Under the pieces are notes generated by a model that was not told where the DNA came from, did no database searches, and was given only the letters and a program-made list of their open reading frames with translations. This document shows, one piece after another, positions 18,163 through 27,216 of a DNA stretch of 64,000 nt (position 1 is the first letter of the stretch; each line of letters starts with the position of its first letter). Made by a program: the position numbers and the translations under genes. Location: assembly GCF_024721155.1 (NCBI RefSeq), contig NZ_JAHVAP010000001.1:124001-188000 (forward strand), written 5' to 3'. The stretch comes from Mucilaginibacter phenanthrenivorans. Lineage in GTDB: Bacteria > Bacteroidota > Bacteroidia > Sphingobacteriales > Sphingobacteriaceae.

Positions 18163-19347
18163 TTATTTAACGCTTTGTGTATGAGGCGTATGGATGAATT
18201 TTTTATTCGCGCCTTTTAGCTTAAATAGTAGTAATAACATCGTAAGGAATATTACAGGGATCCTTATTAACGCCCCAAAAAAATCTTTGTTGTAAAAACT
18301 TACTGGTATGGCGATAAGAATCCCAGCATAGCAGCAAATGGTAGCAACCAGCCATAGGTGCCAATCTGGCCCGATACCCGGCGTCAATACGGCAACAATC
18401 AACATTAGTGGCATGAGCCCCAGCATTAGTACCCTTGGTAACACAGATAACTGATACACTTCATTCAAATAGTCAAATTTTCCTTTAAATAATGCAGAAA
18501 AGCCGCTGCTACCATATTTTTTCAATAGGTTGAATTGGGCCGAAAGCCACCTGCGCCTTTGCTTTTTAAATACATCTTTATTGCTAACCTTTTCATCGTA
18601 TATCAGCGCTTCATCTGCATAGGCAACGCCAATTCTATCATTGGTTAACAATAGCCCCATTTCCTTATCGAAACCACCCACTGCGTCTATCCGCATCATC
18701 ACTTCAGTAAATACTTTATAATCCAATGCCATGCCAGAACCAATTATTGCTGCTGAAAGGTTGAAAACCCGTTGCGATTTGCGGAAAATGTGGTTATTTA
18801 CTTCCTCACTTATGGCATCTAACACCGCAACTGAGGTGTTGGTGTTTTTTGCAACACGGTGGCCCTGAACTACTTTGTTGCCAGCTTGCAGGTAATTATT
18901 TATCTGGTATAAAAAATCAGGAGCAGCAACATTATCAATATCAAAAACAATTGCCGCATCAAATCCATCAACTGTATTCTCGATAGCCTTGTGCAGCGCC
19001 TTTGATTTTGTACTGCTTTCAAAAACAACCTCTAAAACTTGTAAGGGCATTTCTCTTAGCTCCGCAATTGTTTCCGGTTGTAAGGAGTCAGCTATTACGC
19101 AGATATGGAAAAGATCTTTTGGATAATCAAGCGTTGTTGCGCTGGCCGCTGAATTAAGAATGATTGCATCCTCCTTGTATGAGCAGATATATATTACAAA
19201 TTTTGTAAGTTTTGTGCTTTGCGCAGGCGCCTTTACAGGAAACAACTTACCTGCCACCGAAAAAATGAACAGGTAAAAGCTATAAAATCCCAGGTAAATA
19301 AATAGGATTGTAGTAATAATGGCTGCAGTAAATCTGATAATCTCCAT
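18163..19347 (-). CDS. Family 2 glycosyltransferase with membrane helices
   Basis: The 394-residue protein has an N-terminal membrane helix, a GT2 catalytic core with AAIVFDIDN (DxD), VVQGHRVAKN and the KKQRRRWLSAQ box (QxxRW), and three or so C-terminal helices. This is the layout of processive or polymer-forming GT2 enzymes. It precedes the A-PCP-TE gene (104-nt gap containing a possible internal promoter) and follows the GT4 gene by 42 nt. Product sugar unknown. Confidence 0.85.
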   Translation of the reverse strand: MEIIRFTAAIITTILFIYLGFYSFYLFIFSVAGKLFPVKAPAQSTKLTKFVIYICSYKEDAIILNSAASATTLDYPKDLFHICVIADSLQPETIAELREMPLQVLEVVFESSTKSKALHKAIENTVDGFDAAIVFDIDNVAAPDFLYQINNYLQAGNKVVQGHRVAKNTNTSVAVLDAISEEVNNHIFRKSQRVFNLSAAIIGSGMALDYKVFTEVMMRIDAVGGFDKEMGLLLTNDRIGVAYADEALIYDEKVSNKDVFKKQRRRWLSAQFNLLKKYGSSGFSALFKGKFDYLNEVYQLSVLPRVLMLGLMPLMLIVAVLTPGIGPDWHLWLVATICCYAGILIAIPVSFYNKDFFGALIRIPVIFLTMLLLLFKLKGANKKFIHTPHTQSVK

Positions 19348-19389
19348 ACGTTTTTTTTTATACGTAAGAACGCTTTAAAACGATTAGTT

Positions 19390-20628
19390 TTAATTGAATT
19401 TTTTTGACCACGTAAATATTCTGTCCTTTTTCTCCTCGAAGTTTATCTTTAAAAGCGATTTTATTTCGGATATACGGTGCTCCCAAGTATTGTCAGCAGC
19501 AACATCGAGCCGTTTTTTTTGCAATTCAGGTGTGTCCTTTAACGCAACCTCAACCGCTGCGGAAAATTCATCGGCGTTTTTGCAGTAGGACACAGTATCA
19601 AATGTAAAATCTTCCAGGTCGGGATTAAAGTCAGTGGAAACCACCGGTCTTCCGGACCCAAGGTATTCAAAAAGTTTTAAAGGGAATATATCGCTGCTTA
19701 CCTCATCCTTTTTAAATGGGATTATAGCTACGTCAAATCCCTTTAATACTGCAGGCATTTCTTCGTAGGGGACAGCTCCGGTTAAAAACAGGTTAGGGGC
19801 TTTATACTCTTCTTCTTTAATGTAATATCTGTCAATTGGCCCTATCATTACAAAGCTTTTATCCGGGTTGGTCTTAAACAGCGTTTGCATCAAATCATAG
19901 TCAATCCGCCGTTCAATCGCCCCGAAATATCCAATAATCGGCTTTTTGATGTCTTTGAAAATATCGGATATTTTTAGTTCCGGATTGAGAGTTTTTGAAC
20001 TATGACTGATATTTGCGGCGTTAGGTATAAAGTAGGAGTTTTTATTTATTAAGGCCTTTTTGTTCATCAGTTCCTTGCTGGTACAAATAACCAGATCTAC
20101 ATTCTTTACCAAAATATCCTCCGAAATTAACCCATGCTTGGTTTGGTAAGGTTCGATAATAGGATCGACGCAATGGTAAACGCTCAGTACCGGTTCAAGC
20201 AATTTATGAAGCGATGGAAGGGTGAAGTTGTAGGAGTTTATGTAGATGTAATCCGTGATCCTTAAATTTTTGATCACCTTTTTTATCCGTGAGCCTACCA
20301 GCCACTCATTGAGTTTTAGTGCGGTGCGGTAAAATTTCCCCTCGGGTAGCATATTGATGGATGGGACAGGGGGGGAGATGATGATCTTTAAATTCGGGAT
20401 GTCTGTTTGAATAATACTTTTTGAAGATGAAAAGAAATGTGGTCGCCGTGTTTTAAACTCAGGCGTGTTTTTAAATTTGATATAATCGCGCCAGGTGTAA
20501 GGCCTGTCAACGTAATAAACAAAATTGTCCTTTGCCAAAAGTTTGGCCATGGTGTAGTTTGTCGACTCCAGTTTCCCGTCAAACTGCATTTGCGAGAAAA
20601 TAATGATGTTCTGATTTTTAAGGCTCAT
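19390..20628 (-). CDS. Glycosyltransferase (GT4/GT-B type)
   Basis: The 412-residue product has a GT-B fold: an N-terminal acceptor half (LESTNYTMAKLLAKD onward) and a C-terminal donor half with IIGYFGAIERRIDYDLM, FVMIGPIDRYYI, and the sugar-nucleotide binding stretch PLKLFEYLGSGRPVVSTDF containing the conserved Glu. It probably transfers a hexose during repeat-unit assembly at the cytoplasmic face. It follows the flippase gene after 38 nt. Confidence 0.85.
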   Translation of the reverse strand: MSLKNQNIIIFSQMQFDGKLESTNYTMAKLLAKDNFVYYVDRPYTWRDYIKFKNTPEFKTRRPHFFSSSKSIIQTDIPNLKIIISPPVPSINMLPEGKFYRTALKLNEWLVGSRIKKVIKNLRITDYIYINSYNFTLPSLHKLLEPVLSVYHCVDPIIEPYQTKHGLISEDILVKNVDLVICTSKELMNKKALINKNSYFIPNAANISHSSKTLNPELKISDIFKDIKKPIIGYFGAIERRIDYDLMQTLFKTNPDKSFVMIGPIDRYYIKEEEYKAPNLFLTGAVPYEEMPAVLKGFDVAIIPFKKDEVSSDIFPLKLFEYLGSGRPVVSTDFNPDLEDFTFDTVSYCKNADEFSAAVEVALKDTPELQKKRLDVAADNTWEHRISEIKSLLKINFEEKKDRIFTWSKKFN

Positions 20629-20666
20629 CTAAATAATAGGGGTAATTTATTTATCAAAAAGCGTTA

Positions 20667-22007
20667 TCACTTGGTATTCCGGTTCTTGTATTTCAGTATT
20701 AATTCGGCGATTAAGGCTTTAGTTTCAATAAAGCCCATCGTTATAATCCCAAACATGGTAAAGTTCAGGTATTTTCTAAGAACCCAATATCCATATATTA
20801 CTCCGGCTAAAAAAGTAAATATTGATGCGAGCGCGACAGCATAAAGGCTGTGGAAAAAGTAAATCCCCACAAAATCACCAATAACGTTTACCACGAGCAT
20901 TATGATAACCTTTATCATATTGATCTTCGGCTTGTTCAGAATATCAAGCGTAATCCCGAAAAAACGATCTACCGGCAATAGTACTGCAAAGCACATAAAG
21001 ATGCGAAAAATATTGGATGCATTGGTATGCAGGTATTTATGTCCGCCTAAAACGTCTATTATAATGTCGGCAAAAAGAATTGAAGCCAGCGATACCGGAA
21101 TAATTAAAATGGTAAGGATGCCGGAGTATTTTTTAAGGATATAAGTAATATAGTTTTTGTCGTCGCGGTTAACTGCGGCCGACATCGCAGGCATCGCCGT
21201 TGCAATAAAACTTCTTAACGGAACCTCTATGATCTCCATCAGTCTTTGCGGCAGGTAGTAAATCCCTATAAACGCAGGATCCGCAAACATGAATTTTATG
21301 ATAAAGTTATCAGAGCTTCTTAGTAAATAAGAGCTTATAGATGTGCCCACGCTGTATTTCCCAAAATTAGCCAGTTCCCTGATACATTCCCATTTTCGGC
21401 TGCTTATTGAGCTGATCCTGGCCCAACCTGTTGTTATTGAATATAAGCTGGTAATTACAACAGCAGTGAAGTAAGCGTAAATAATTACCTGAAAGGAACC
21501 CTCGTGTAATATCATTAACACAATTATTAACAATAAGAAGGTGCCCTGCCAAATTAGCTGGAGGATGAAGATTTTGTCGAAACGTTCTTCGGCCTGCAAA
21601 ATCCACAAAGCAACACTGGAGGGGAGCGTGCTGAAATAGATGATTGCAAACCATTTTATGGTAATTTCGGTGGTTTGATGACCGTGGTAAAAGATAAGAG
21701 CAATCAAACTAAAAAAGCCTAATGTAGCCGTAATTACAAAGCCTAAAAACCATGTTGAACCCGCCACCATATCTGCCTGTTCCTTAGTAGCCCCGGCATA
21801 AAATTTAACCAGGGAGGTTTGCAAAAAACCGCTGCGGGTTAAGTTGGCCAATGTAAAAGTTATTAAAAAGAACGACCAGTCGCCAAATGCCTCCACGCTC
21901 ATGCTGCGTGCCAGCAAGCCGACGGTAACCATGCCTACAACTGGCATAACTGCATTACTGGCTAATGAAAGGGTATGTTTATTTATTAGTTTTTTCGCGA
22001 TAGACAT
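20667..22007 (-). CDS. Wzx-like oligosaccharide flippase
   Basis: The 446-residue protein is hydrophobic throughout, with 12 or more predicted membrane helices. The N-terminal LASNAVMPVVGMVTVGLLARSM segment and a LGFVITATLGFFSLIAL helix are characteristic of the polysaccharide biosynthesis (MOP superfamily) transporters. It should translocate undecaprenyl-linked repeat units across the inner membrane. It starts immediately (one base) before the stop of the acyltransferase gene, so the two are translationally linked. Confidence 0.87.
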   Translation of the reverse strand: MSIAKKLINKHTLSLASNAVMPVVGMVTVGLLARSMSVEAFGDWSFFLITFTLANLTRSGFLQTSLVKFYAGATKEQADMVAGSTWFLGFVITATLGFFSLIALIFYHGHQTTEITIKWFAIIYFSTLPSSVALWILQAEERFDKIFILQLIWQGTFLLLIIVLMILHEGSFQVIIYAYFTAVVITSLYSITTGWARISSISSRKWECIRELANFGKYSVGTSISSYLLRSSDNFIIKFMFADPAFIGIYYLPQRLMEIIEVPLRSFIATAMPAMSAAVNRDDKNYITYILKKYSGILTILIIPVSLASILFADIIIDVLGGHKYLHTNASNIFRIFMCFAVLLPVDRFFGITLDILNKPKINMIKVIIMLVVNVIGDFVGIYFFHSLYAVALASIFTFLAGVIYGYWVLRKYLNFTMFGIITMGFIETKALIAELILKYKNRNTK

Positions 22008-22622
22008 TTATATTTTCCCCCAGGAATTGGTTTCGAAGTTGTATTTTTTTATTACACGGGCAGGGTTTCCTACAGCAACAGAAAATTGGGGTATATCTTT
22101 TGTTACTACACTGCCGGCGCCAATCACTGCATGTTTACCGATTGTTACACCGGCAGTTATTACGCAATTGGCTCCAATCCATACATTGTCTTCTATGGTT
22201 ATTTGTTTGGTTACTACTTTTTGTACCCTCGGCGGCACCGTTACGTCTTCGTAACCATGGTTAAGACCTGAGATGACTATATTTTGCGCGAGCATGACAT
22301 AATTCCCCATTTTAACGGGGCCGATAATTACATTACTTAACCCAATGCCGCAATTGTTGCCAATTAAAACATCGCCAACACCGTTATTTATTGTGGCAAA
22401 ATCTTCAATTATGCTGTTTGACCCGATTTCAAAATTTTTGAACGGGAATAAGTCCATGCGTGTGTTAAATCTTATAATCGAGTTTTTGCCCCGCTTATGA
22501 ATAAACGGGTTAACAGCTAGCCTTACCCATAGCCGCGGCCTTGCCTGTCCAGTAGGAATTATCAGCCAGTGCGCAATTTTTTTCAGCTTAGGATTCGACT
22601 TAATAGTTGATAAAAGGGACAT
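22008..22622 (-). CDS. Left-handed beta-helix acyltransferase (hexapeptide repeat)
   Basis: The 204-residue protein is built of hexapeptide repeats ([LIV]-G-x4), for example IGSNSIIEDFATINNGVGDVLIGNN and IEDNVWIGANCVITAGVTIGKHAVIGAG, ending with SVAVGNPARVIKKY as in CatB/WcaF/NodL O-acetyltransferases. A His in SGLNHGYED fits the catalytic base. It likely acetylates a sugar of the polysaccharide repeat. It is adjacent to the flippase and polymerase genes. Confidence 0.87.
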   Translation of the reverse strand: MSLLSTIKSNPKLKKIAHWLIIPTGQARPRLWVRLAVNPFIHKRGKNSIIRFNTRMDLFPFKNFEIGSNSIIEDFATINNGVGDVLIGNNCGIGLSNVIIGPVKMGNYVMLAQNIVISGLNHGYEDVTVPPRVQKVVTKQITIEDNVWIGANCVITAGVTIGKHAVIGAGSVVTKDIPQFSVAVGNPARVIKKYNFETNSWGKI

Positions 22623-22650
22623 TACTTTTTATTTATTTCAGCATATTAAA

Positions 22651-24147
22651 TCAACCCGTTATTGCAGGTTGGGGCGTGTTATTCTTTTTATCTAAGCGGT
22701 GCGTAACGTTTATTATGGCCATTGCTAAATAAAGTAAAATATTAGTGGGGTATTGTACGAATGCTTGCTGCGGATAGTTGCCAATATCAAGTGCGAAAAT
22801 GATTATTACCATTGCCATGCAGTAAGTTTTTAGTTCAGGGTCTTTTATTATATAGTAATAATAGATCCCCCGTTGCAATACCACAAAGTTAAAAGCGCAA
22901 AAAAGTAGCAGTCCAATCCAGCCCATCTCAACAGCTACACGAACATATCCGCTGTCGGGCGGGAACTTGGCGAGGTAGGAGTTGGGCGAAAATCGCTGCC
23001 CCCAAACTCCCACAGAGCCTAAACCTCCGCCCATAGGATGGGATAAAATATAAGGCTTGATTCGGCGTTGATTTTCGGCTCTAACGTTAAATGATGCGTC
23101 ATGCGATGGGTTAAATGCTGTTTGAAACCTAACGAGGCTTGGATTTGAAGTAGGCACTTTGATTAAAAATGCCAGGAACAAGCCGGCTCCTACAACAAAT
23201 ATTAATACATTCTTATTGAATTTCAAGATCGCCATTAAACCCAAAGCTGCGGGGATAAGTACAAAAGCGGCCCTGGTGCCTGAGTAAAGCATCACCATTA
23301 AGTAGAAACACATTAAAACAACAAGGATAAATTTGTTGCCCTTTTTAATATTGGCAAACAGTAAGCACAGGCATAATAAGGCGGCCAAAACCATGTTGTA
23401 GGCAAATACCACAGGGTCAGAAAATATACCGAACTTACGCATGTGTCCATAAATAAACAGCAGGCTAATTCGAAGCGGGTCTGCGTTGAGCCATTTGTTT
23501 TCGAAAGGAAAGAAACCTATGTTTTCCTGTATGAATGCAGCAATGCCAGCTATCAACTCAAGTACCAGCAATAATTTAAACAGGAGCCTGATATAGGCCT
23601 TAGACCTGATCTGGAAAACAAACACAAAGTAAAGCAGCATTAAAAAGGCAATGGTACGCACTGTATAAACCCAGGCTAAAACCGAAGATGCTGCGGGGTT
23701 AATAACTTCCAGCATGTTGTACCCGAGCCATGCCAGGATAAAGTAGCTGATCGGGTCGTTGAAATAGCTCCAATTTTTTTCTGCCTTCTGCTTCACAAAA
23801 AAACCCAGGATTAGCAGGTAGGTTAAAACATCCATCACAAGGCCGATTGGGGTGTCGGGAGGAGTGAGGCTTATAATAAATTGGTAGTTGATAAAGAATG
23901 ACGCAATTATGAAAATGATAATGCCGAATTTCGGATAGGCAACCACAGCGTATAGTAACGGAACGCCTATAAGCATCATCAGGATCAGGATACCGGCTAC
24001 AATGCCCTGCGTAGCTATTAAATAGCTTACAAATAACGATGCTACCAATAGAAATATCGGCACAAGTGGTTTTGAGAATTTATGAAGAACTATATTTTCC
24101 CAAATTGTCTTTTTACGTTCACTATTTCTGATGCGGTCATCTGACAT
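22651..24147 (-). CDS. Wzy-like O-antigen ligase/polymerase
   Basis: The 498-residue protein (ATG 24147; a TTG two codons earlier is in frame) has about 11-12 hydrophobic segments. The long periplasmic loop includes ILSHPMGGGLGSVGVWGQRF and an RVAVEMGWIGLLLF segment, as in the O-antigen ligase (Wzy_C) family. In this context it most likely polymerises the lipid-linked repeat units in the periplasm. It lies between the acyltransferase and a tiny membrane protein. Confidence 0.82.
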   Translation of the reverse strand: MSDDRIRNSERKKTIWENIVLHKFSKPLVPIFLLVASLFVSYLIATQGIVAGILILMMLIGVPLLYAVVAYPKFGIIIFIIASFFINYQFIISLTPPDTPIGLVMDVLTYLLILGFFVKQKAEKNWSYFNDPISYFILAWLGYNMLEVINPAASSVLAWVYTVRTIAFLMLLYFVFVFQIRSKAYIRLLFKLLLVLELIAGIAAFIQENIGFFPFENKWLNADPLRISLLFIYGHMRKFGIFSDPVVFAYNMVLAALLCLCLLFANIKKGNKFILVVLMCFYLMVMLYSGTRAAFVLIPAALGLMAILKFNKNVLIFVVGAGLFLAFLIKVPTSNPSLVRFQTAFNPSHDASFNVRAENQRRIKPYILSHPMGGGLGSVGVWGQRFSPNSYLAKFPPDSGYVRVAVEMGWIGLLLFCAFNFVVLQRGIYYYYIIKDPELKTYCMAMVIIIFALDIGNYPQQAFVQYPTNILLYLAMAIINVTHRLDKKNNTPQPAITG

Positions 24148-24164
24148 CTGCAATGGTTATATTA

Positions 24165-24305
24165 TTAAAAAAACAGAATTTTGGCGGCCCAAACAAAAAT
24201 GCCCACAAAAGCGACAACTACAGCTACATGATAACAGTTTTGCTGTAGCTTGCTTAACTTTTTAATGGGATCATCAGATGCAGTATTGGCTGGTACAAGC
24301 TTCAT
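24165..24305 (-). CDS. Small single-span membrane protein (46 residues)
   Basis: ATG 24305 to TAA 24165-24167 encodes a protein starting MKLVPANTASDDPIKKLSKL and finishing with one hydrophobic helix (VAVVVAFVGIFVWAAKILFF). It is flanked on the same strand by the Wzc-like and Wzy-like genes with short gaps (58 and 17 nt), so it fits the operon. There is no family match I recognise; position suggests a small partner of the chain-length or polymerase protein, which is inference. Confidence 0.55.
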   Translation of the reverse strand: MKLVPANTASDDPIKKLSKLQQNCYHVAVVVAFVGIFVWAAKILFF

Positions 24306-24363
24306 TAGTTTATTAATTATTTATATATAATTAAAAATGAACTCCTAAGAATAAATTAAAGGC

Positions 24364-26526
24364 TTATTTTTTGCTTTTCTTTGATGAAGCAATTACAGTT
24401 GCCTTGTTTAAGATCCATCCGGCAAATTTATTATTCAGCAGTTTTAAGTATTCAATGTATTGTTTTTGAGATTTTGAAATACTTCTGTTGGCTTCAAAAA
24501 CCGCCACCGTTTTATTGGCAAATAAGATCCATTCCTTGCCTTTATTTAACGAATCAAGCGGTGGAAGATCGATCAAGATTATGTCATATCTTAACCGTAG
24601 CTGGTCAAATTCGTTTTGGATATATTTTTCATCGTTGATCTCAAGCAAGGTAACATCGCCGCCACGGTTGCCCAAAACACTTATTTTGCTGTTGTCTCTT
24701 TCAATATATGCATTGGTCCTGAAGTAATCTTCAACAAACAATGTAGGTTGTAAATTCCGGGTTATTGACGGGTTATCAAAATTACCGTCGATTAAAAGCA
24801 CCTTTTTATTAATGGCCGAGTAGGCATAGGCCAGGCTCACAGCTATGAGTGTTTTGCCTTCATGTTTATTGAGGCTGGTAATTGCCAGCACTTTTTCGCC
24901 TTTTAATTCCTGGTCAATTTCAAATCTAACAGATCGCAACAGCTCTTTAAATTGCTGCATTTTGTTCCTATTTTCCACCTCCCAGATTGTTCGTAAGTCT
25001 GGTTTGGGGCCTTTTACCATATTTAATGCGCCCAGCATCGGCAGGTTGGTGCGGGCCACAAGATTCGAGGGCTCCTTAACACTGTCATCCAGGTAGAATA
25101 AAACAAAAAGTACAAACAGGCATATAAACAAGCTAAGCAGCCCGCTTAAAGCAATCAAAGCCATTTTTTTTGAGGGCTGGGCTATGTCGGGCGTAGCAGC
25201 CTCAACCTGTAGCAGCCTTATTGAAAATTTTGACTGAAGGTTGGTGGCATTATACCTGTTTAAAACGTCGAGGTATTCCTTGGTGGCAATGTCAATATCA
25301 AATTCGTAGGTTTTAACAGTAGCATCAAAGGGTACAAGTCTTGCAAACTTGGCGTTCAAATCGGCCAGTTCCCGGTTTATTGATTTTTCGCTGTATTTGG
25401 CTAAATCCCTTGATACTTCCAGGGTTTGTGCCTGCACTACCAGAGCGTCCTTGCCAATACGAGGGTCAATCAGGTATTTGTCTGATGTGGTATGCAACTG
25501 AGTCACCAGTGCACTTTGCAACGAATCAAGTTTAGGCTTGTATTGCGGGTTAAAGCCACTATGAACATATTCGTCGTTTAGTGTTTTCAATTGCTCATTT
25601 GTAGCAGCAATTTCTGAATTATTTTGATTGATAGCAGACTCAATGTACTTCCTGCTCTGCGGATCGAACTTAGAAACCACATTTTGCAACGCGCCTTCAT
25701 TAGCGGCAAGGTTTCGCTGATTTTCCAGCTTTTTATCGGTATAGGCAAGGATTTGTGCGAAAATGGACTTTGACTGATCTTCAAGATTCAGGATGCCGTT
25801 TTTTATTTTGTATTGTTGCAGGTCCTCCTTTTTCTGATCAAGTGCACTCTTTTTTTCATTCATTAAATTTGAAAGAAAATCTACTGCATTCGACTCATTC
25901 TTTTTGATGTTTACACTATAGTATTCTATAAACTCCTTTGCAAGTATGTTTACTACAAATGCAGATAATTGGGGGTTCTCAGATGTGAAAGTAACCGAGA
26001 TAAAGTCACTTTCCTCCTCACGCGCAATATCAAGAGATTTTCTTAACGAACGCTCATCATAGTGCATGGAAATAAGCAACTCATTAAGCCCGCTTTCGTC
26101 TTTATTATACAAGGAAAGTGGTTCGCCGTTCACCAATTTGGCCCTGTAAACCACAAGCGCGTGTTGTACTGCAGCCGGGCTCAAGTTTTTAAAGTCATGA
26201 TTCAGCTTTCTGAACGGAGCGTTGCTGGTCAGATCATGAATAATAAGCTGGTAGGATACCTGGTCAACCAGTTTTTTCAGTTTGATGATCTCCATCAAAT
26301 TACTAAACTCCCGGTTTATTTGATCCGACTGGGCGTTTGGTGCGTTGTCCTTATCAAGCAGGTGTGTGGAGGCGTCAACAATACCGGTGGCTATCTGCGT
26401 ACGCGAAACATACTCGTCCGGTAGGTTTTTCACCAGGAAATACGAAGCAACTACTGCTGCGAGAACAATAGCTAGTATTACGTATTTATATTTACCTAAA
26501 AGTTTAAAATATGCAGATAGTTCCAT
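24364..26526 (-). CDS. Wzc/GumC-like chain-length protein with BY-kinase-type ATPase domain
   Basis: The 720-residue protein begins with a Wzz-type segment and first membrane helix (YKYVILAIVLAAVVASYFLV), a long periplasmic coiled coil, and a second helix near residue 460. The cytoplasmic C-terminal domain is of the bacterial tyrosine kinase type: Walker A as ITSLNKHEGKT, Walker A' as VLLIDGNF, Walker B as IILIDLPPL. The tail ends ATVIASSKKSKK and has no tyrosine cluster, which normal autophosphorylating Wzc proteins carry. It would control polysaccharide chain length and export. Whether it is an active kinase is open. Confidence 0.87.
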   Translation of the reverse strand: MELSAYFKLLGKYKYVILAIVLAAVVASYFLVKNLPDEYVSRTQIATGIVDASTHLLDKDNAPNAQSDQINREFSNLMEIIKLKKLVDQVSYQLIIHDLTSNAPFRKLNHDFKNLSPAAVQHALVVYRAKLVNGEPLSLYNKDESGLNELLISMHYDERSLRKSLDIAREEESDFISVTFTSENPQLSAFVVNILAKEFIEYYSVNIKKNESNAVDFLSNLMNEKKSALDQKKEDLQQYKIKNGILNLEDQSKSIFAQILAYTDKKLENQRNLAANEGALQNVVSKFDPQSRKYIESAINQNNSEIAATNEQLKTLNDEYVHSGFNPQYKPKLDSLQSALVTQLHTTSDKYLIDPRIGKDALVVQAQTLEVSRDLAKYSEKSINRELADLNAKFARLVPFDATVKTYEFDIDIATKEYLDVLNRYNATNLQSKFSIRLLQVEAATPDIAQPSKKMALIALSGLLSLFICLFVLFVLFYLDDSVKEPSNLVARTNLPMLGALNMVKGPKPDLRTIWEVENRNKMQQFKELLRSVRFEIDQELKGEKVLAITSLNKHEGKTLIAVSLAYAYSAINKKVLLIDGNFDNPSITRNLQPTLFVEDYFRTNAYIERDNSKISVLGNRGGDVTLLEINDEKYIQNEFDQLRLRYDIILIDLPPLDSLNKGKEWILFANKTVAVFEANRSISKSQKQYIEYLKLLNNKFAGWILNKATVIASSKKSKK

Positions 26527-26530
26527 TAAT

Positions 26531-27211
26531 CTATTTAACGCTTTCCAACTTGTCCCCTATATACTCCTCAAGATCAGTTTTTGCTGAAAAAACATTTAAC
26601 TCGGCCTGAATTCTAAATGAGTTTTGATTATAAAGGTTATTCAATGCGGCATTGTACACATCAAACGTGGTTTCCCCCTTCTCAAAGGTATATTTAAGAT
26701 TTTTGGTTGCGATCTCGGCATTTGTTACGGCTGTTACCTTGTTTCTCAAGTCGGCTTGTGCCGCCAGGTAGGCAAAGTACGCATGTTTTATTTGCGCTTC
26801 CAGCAGCAGGAAATACTCCTGTTGTTGAAATTCAGCAACTTTAACAGATTCTCTTGCATTGTGGATAGTGTATGGTCTTTCAAAAAGCGAACCTAAACTT
26901 ACTGATGCTACCAATTGGTACCCTTTAAAAATGGTTGGCTGGGTTATATTAATAGAAGATTGCGGGCTATAAATGTAGGATGCACTAAAAGCCTCAAGCC
27001 AGCCGAAACTCGCCTGGTGAAAAGTGCTTCGGGCAATTTCAACCTGCTTTTGTTTTACTTTAACTTCGGGGTAATTCCTTTTTGCAGTTGCAATTAGTTT
27101 TTCCAGGTAAGGGTATGACAGGTCCTTGAAAATCGTTTCCTGTGCATAAAGGTTACCGGCTAAAACTGAGATAAATAACGTTAAACAAACAGCGCGTAAT
27201 TTATTATTCAT
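26531..27211 (-). CDS. Half-length TolC-family-like exported protein
   Basis: From ATG 27211 the product has 226 residues with a signal peptide (MNNKLRAVCLTLFISVLAGNLYAQ). It then shows one set of TolC-like features: PYLEKLIATAKRNYPEVKVKQKQVEIARS, a beta segment, and long heptad-rich helices ending FSAKTDLEEYIGDKLESVK. Full TolC proteins have two such repeats and about 420 residues, so this is about half size. It lies between the Wzc-like gene and the priming transferase and may form or assist the outer-membrane channel; no Wza homologue is seen in the locus. Confidence 0.7.
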   Translation of the reverse strand: MNNKLRAVCLTLFISVLAGNLYAQETIFKDLSYPYLEKLIATAKRNYPEVKVKQKQVEIARSTFHQASFGWLEAFSASYIYSPQSSINITQPTIFKGYQLVASVSLGSLFERPYTIHNARESVKVAEFQQQEYFLLLEAQIKHAYFAYLAAQADLRNKVTAVTNAEIATKNLKYTFEKGETTFDVYNAALNNLYNQNSFRIQAELNVFSAKTDLEEYIGDKLESVK

Positions 27212-27216
27212 TTTTT

